Both the position numbers and the translations under genes were made by a program. Shown here one piece after another: positions 60,889-64,000 of a stretch of DNA of 64,000 bases. Below the pieces are notes generated by a model. The model was not told the DNA's origin. It ran no database searches and worked only from the letters and a program-made list of their open reading frames with translations. Position 1 is the stretch's first letter; the number at the start of each line of letters is the position of its first letter. This DNA is from Echria macrotheca (taxonomy: Eukaryota; Ascomycota; Sordariomycetes; Sordariales; Schizotheciaceae): NCBI GenBank assembly GCA_030411725.1, contig MU839830.1:186001-250000 (forward strand). Reading direction: 5' to 3'.

Positions 60889-62522
60889 ATGGCGTCCCGG
60901 AGACTCGCTCAGAACCTGGCCAAGGGCCTGCGGGGCCGCGCTGGAGGTCTTTCCGTGCCCTTCAGGCGAAGCCTCGCGACGCCGCACTCGCCCGCCATCA
61001 AGACCGAGACCACCACGCTCAAGAATGGCCTGACGGTGAGCTGCCCGCGCTTCCACCATCGCCAATTGACCGTCGCTGACCTCAACCCTGCTTCCAGATT
61101 GCGACCCAGTACTCCCCCTATGCCCAGACCTCGACCGTCGGCATGTGGATCGATGCCGGTTCCAGGGCAGAGACCGACGAGACCAACGGCACCGCGCATT
61201 TCCTCGAGCACCTTGCCTTCAAGGTACGCGGCTGTGATATCGCAACTGGGAACTCGGTCCACTGACTTGCTTAGGGGACGGCAAAACGGACCCAGCAGCA
61301 ACTGGAGCTCGAGATCGAGAACATGGGCGCTCACCTCAACGCGTACACCTCGGTTCGTCTGCGCACCGCTATCATCATCGGCTACTAACACATGGATAGC
61401 GCGAGAACACCGTCTACTTCGCCAAGGCCCTGAACGAGGACGTCCCCCAGTGCGTCGATATTCTGCAAGATATTCTCCAGAACTCGAAGCTCGAGGAGTC
61501 GGCGATTGAGCGGGAACGCGATGTGATCCTGCGCGAGTCCGAGGAGGTCGAGAAGCAGTTGGAGGAGGTTGTGTTCGACCACCTGCACGCTACCGCGTAC
61601 CAGCACCAGCCCCTGGGCCGCACCATCCTCGGCCCCCGCGAGAACATCCGAGACATCACGCGCACCGAGCTGGTCAACTACATCAAGCACAACTACACTG
61701 CCGATCGCATGGTCCTTGTTGGCGCCGGTGGTGTTCCCCACGAGAAGCTGGTCGAGATGGCCGAGAAGTACTTCGAGGGCCTGCCAACCAAGGCTCCCGA
61801 GACCAGCGCCTATATCCTATCCAAGAAGACGCCCGACTTCATTGGCTCCGACGTCAGGATTCGCGACGACACCATCCCGACTGCCAACATCGCCATTGCT
61901 GTTGAGGGTGTGAGCTGGAACGATGACGACTACTTCACTGCTCTGGTTACTCAGGCCATCGTTGGCAACTACGACAAGGCTCTCGGAAATGCTGCCCACA
62001 CCGGTAGCAAGCTGAGCGCCTTTGTGCACAAGCACGATCTCGCCAACAGCTTCATGAGCTTCTCTACGAGCTATAGCGATACTGGGTAGGACCGCGGTTC
62101 TTTGGGTCGTGGTAAAATTGCTAACCGTTGCTAGTCTGTGGGGCATCTACCTCAACACCGACAAGCTCACGCAGATCGACGACCTCGTCCACTTCGCCCT
62201 GCGTGAGTGGTCGCGACTCTCGATGAATGTTACCGATGCCGAGGTTGAGCGTGCCAAGGCGCAGCTCAAGGCTTCGATTCTCCTGTCTCTGGACGGCACC
62301 ACGGCTGTTGCTGAGGATATTGGCCGGCAAATCGTTAACACCGGGCGACGGATGAGCCCTGGCGAGATTGAGCGCATCATCGACCACGTCACGGCCAAGG
62401 ATGTCATGGACTTCGCCAACCGGAAGATCTGGGATCAAGATATCGCCGTCAGCGCCGTCGGCAGCATTGAGGGCTTGTTTGACTACACGAGAATTAGGGC
62501 CGATATGACCAGGAACTTTTAA
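60889..62522 (+). CDS. mas1: Mitochondrial processing peptidase beta subunit (MPP-beta)
   Basis: Matrix protease that removes presequences; in Neurospora-type fungi the same protein also serves as core I of complex III. Exons 60889-61035, 61098-61223, 61275-61352, 61400-62085, 62135-62522; 474 residues. The N-terminus MASRRLAQNLAKGLRGR is a basic amphipathic presequence. The inverted zinc motif HFLEH (His83, Glu86, His87) is intact, with the downstream Glu-rich helix RESEEVEKQ. Other family blocks: NAYTSRENTVYFAKAL, AYQHQPLGRTILGP, GGVPHEKLVEMAEKYF, and the C-terminal half from LWGIYLNTDK. Five exons in phase. Codon use is C-biased. Confidence 0.96.
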
Positions 62523-62799
62523 AAGCTTGGCGATAGGGAGTAAAAGCGGCGGGACGGACAAGCAGTGGGGATGGGATGGCCCGGGTCAGTGTATTATAAT
62601 CGGTGTTGCATCCAGCCCTCCTAAGTGTACTGTAGGGTGGTAGACATAGAGCAATCGACTGCTTACTTTTTTCTTGGCGGTCTGTCTACTCTGGATTTGA
62701 AGCTGTATTTGGTCGGGGATATTAGGACTGTAGTGGCGCTCATCTGTCACCAAGCTGGCAGAAGAAAGTGGTCGACTTCTGGAGTCATGAGTTGGATTC

Positions 62800-62840
<41 letters not shown>

Positions 62841-63413
62841 GCAGGACCAGGGCCAGTGACACTGATCAGGACCCAAACCATCTGACTACCTACCCACAAT
62901 GGTAAAGATGCCCTCGTCCCCCTGTCTCGAGGCGAAACATAGAGGTTTTTGTCTGTGTGCTTCTTCCCGGCAGTAGGCTGACGACAGCTATGCCCTAGAT
63001 CAGCGTTGCTTTCTCGCCAGCTGAGCATAGTTGGATACACTGACATACACAAGGCGAATCAGCTACCTAAGTACCTACCTAGGCAGGTGTCGTACCTAGG
63101 TACCCAGGTAAAAACTCCGTGGGCAAATCAACAGGTCTGCATCTCCGATGTTGCCATCCAGAGGCAATACCTTGATATAGATGGGAGACCAGACCAAATA
63201 ACACATATACGTACACAAAATAATCACCAGCATCGTCTCAACGTAACCACGAACGAATCCAACAACCCCATCCAACAACCCCATCCAACAACAGCTCAAC
63301 CAAACAAACCTCTTACCCGAAAAAAAAAACAAGACAAAATAACCCCCAACAAGGAAGAGATTTTATACAGTACCACACCAGCCAGGGCATCGAACCTCCC
63401 AACACCCAATTAC
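62523..63413. other. Intergenic region with TG microsatellite and TACCTAGGTA
   Basis: 891 bp downstream of MPP-beta, with a (TG)n tract at 62801-62837 and a cluster of TACCTA words including TACCTAGGTA at 63093-63102. No coding exon recognised. Confidence 0.6.
62801..62837 (+). repeat. (TG)18 microsatellite
   Basis: Uninterrupted TG dinucleotide run of 37 bp, about 280 bp downstream of the MPP-beta stop. Confidence 0.97.
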
Positions 63414-63716
63414 TCAACTTATACACCCACTTCCCCCACAATCCTCACAGCGCACCCTCACATAAAGCATGCCCTTGTCACACCCAGCGCTGCACGGAAC
63501 CAAATTTCCATCGTCATCCGCCTGCTCGCCATGGCCACCGCACGAGTCGCAGGATTGTGCGCTGACAATACGTTGACCCTCTCCCTCACAGCTTGGACAG
63601 TGATTTTTTGTGTCGCGGCGGAGATGGAGAAGGAGTGTTCGGCGGGAGGATTTGAGGAGCATGGTTTTAGGTATGGTTGACGTGTTGGATTGGAAGCTCA
63701 CGGTGAGGATTGACAC
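63414..63716 (-). CDS. Small DnaJ-type cysteine-rich (zinc-finger) protein
   Basis: Single open frame, 100 residues, with cysteine motifs like those of the DnaJ zinc-binding domain: CPSCEGEG, CDSCGGHGEQ, CSAGCDKG and CEDCGGSG. It lacks a J domain. A second Met at 63662 would remove 18 residues. Short free-standing proteins of this kind exist in fungi and plants, but I cannot assign a pathway. The N-terminal LLKSSRRTLLLHLRR is basic and could be a mitochondrial presequence. An unseen 5' exon is possible. The stretch 63717-64000 to its right holds nothing recognised. Confidence 0.65.
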   Translation of the reverse strand: MSILTVSFQSNTSTIPKTMLLKSSRRTLLLHLRRDTKNHCPSCEGEGQRIVSAQSCDSCGGHGEQADDDGNLVPCSAGCDKGMLYVRVRCEDCGGSGCIS

Positions 63717-64000
63717 TTGGATTCAAAGTACTAGGTTCAGGTCGCGGCCCTATGTGAACGCTTTGGGGCGCTTTCAGTGCTGGCGATGAGCCAAATCCTC
63801 AAGCCCCTAGATTCGCGAGATTGGTCGATGTGTACACCCGTTGGTTATAGGACGTGAAGAACTGAGGAGGGTAAGAATGCTTGTCTTGTGGAAGACGAGA
63901 GGTGAGCCTGTGAATGGCTAAATACAGTGAGTGCCCTGGGTCCTTGCCCGCCTTCCATCTTGCCTGGCGTGCCTGGATGCTCCTCCCTGGCCTAACAGCC
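63717..64000. other. Right-edge non-coding stretch
   Basis: No gene recognised; it may be the promoter of the small cysteine-rich gene. Confidence 0.4.

Overview
The window is nuclear DNA of a filamentous ascomycete, most likely a Sordariomycete of the Sordariales/Chaetomiaceae type. Evidence: GC-rich genes with short introns (about 47-160 nt, GTRNGT donors, CTRAY-type branch sites, YAG acceptors); fungal versions of SIN3, TAF1, ARP4, VPS8, MPP-beta and a fumarate reductase-cytochrome b5 fusion; intergenic pyrimidine tracts and TACCTAGGTA palindromes. No bacterial, viral or intact transposon gene was seen. I rebuilt 17 protein-coding loci (16 complete, 1 cut by the left edge) by joining open frames at splice sites that keep phase and restore conserved family sequence. 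No transcripts were available, so all exon limits are predictions.

Layout. 0-5 kb: SIN3 co-repressor (minus, 3' end outside the window) and a secreted FAS1-domain protein (minus). 5-19 kb, plus strand: fumarate reductase-cytochrome b5 fusion, then a 3.9-kb gene-free stretch, an MFS sugar transporter and a secreted GH31 alpha-glucosidase; the last two look like a sugar-use pair. 18.6-20.4 kb: gene-free, with diverged direct and inverted repeats. 20-28 kb: an unnamed fungal single-pass membrane protein (minus), a 2OG-Fe(II) oxygenase (minus) sharing a short divergent promoter with an FRG1-like protein (plus), and an RLM1/MEF2-type MADS-box factor (minus) with 5.5 kb of non-coding DNA upstream of its start. 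33-53 kb, dense housekeeping block: TAF1 (minus), D-serine dehydratase (plus), ARP4 (minus), GPI19/PIG-P (minus), VPS8 (minus), GPALPP1-like protein (plus), RING-H2 membrane protein (minus). 53-57 kb: gene-free. 57-63.7 kb: raffinose-synthase-family GH36 protein (minus), MPP-beta (plus), and a small DnaJ-type cysteine-rich protein (minus).

Functional links. SIN3, TAF1, ARP4 and the MADS factor all act in chromatin or transcription, but they are scattered and look like chance neighbours. The transporter plus alpha-glucosidase is the only arrangement suggesting a metabolic unit. I found no clear new multi-gene system. The observations most worth checking are two GC-AG introns, an in-frame stop-free intron in the MADS gene, two possible N-termini for the alpha-glucosidase, and the repeat cluster at 19.1-20.0 kb.
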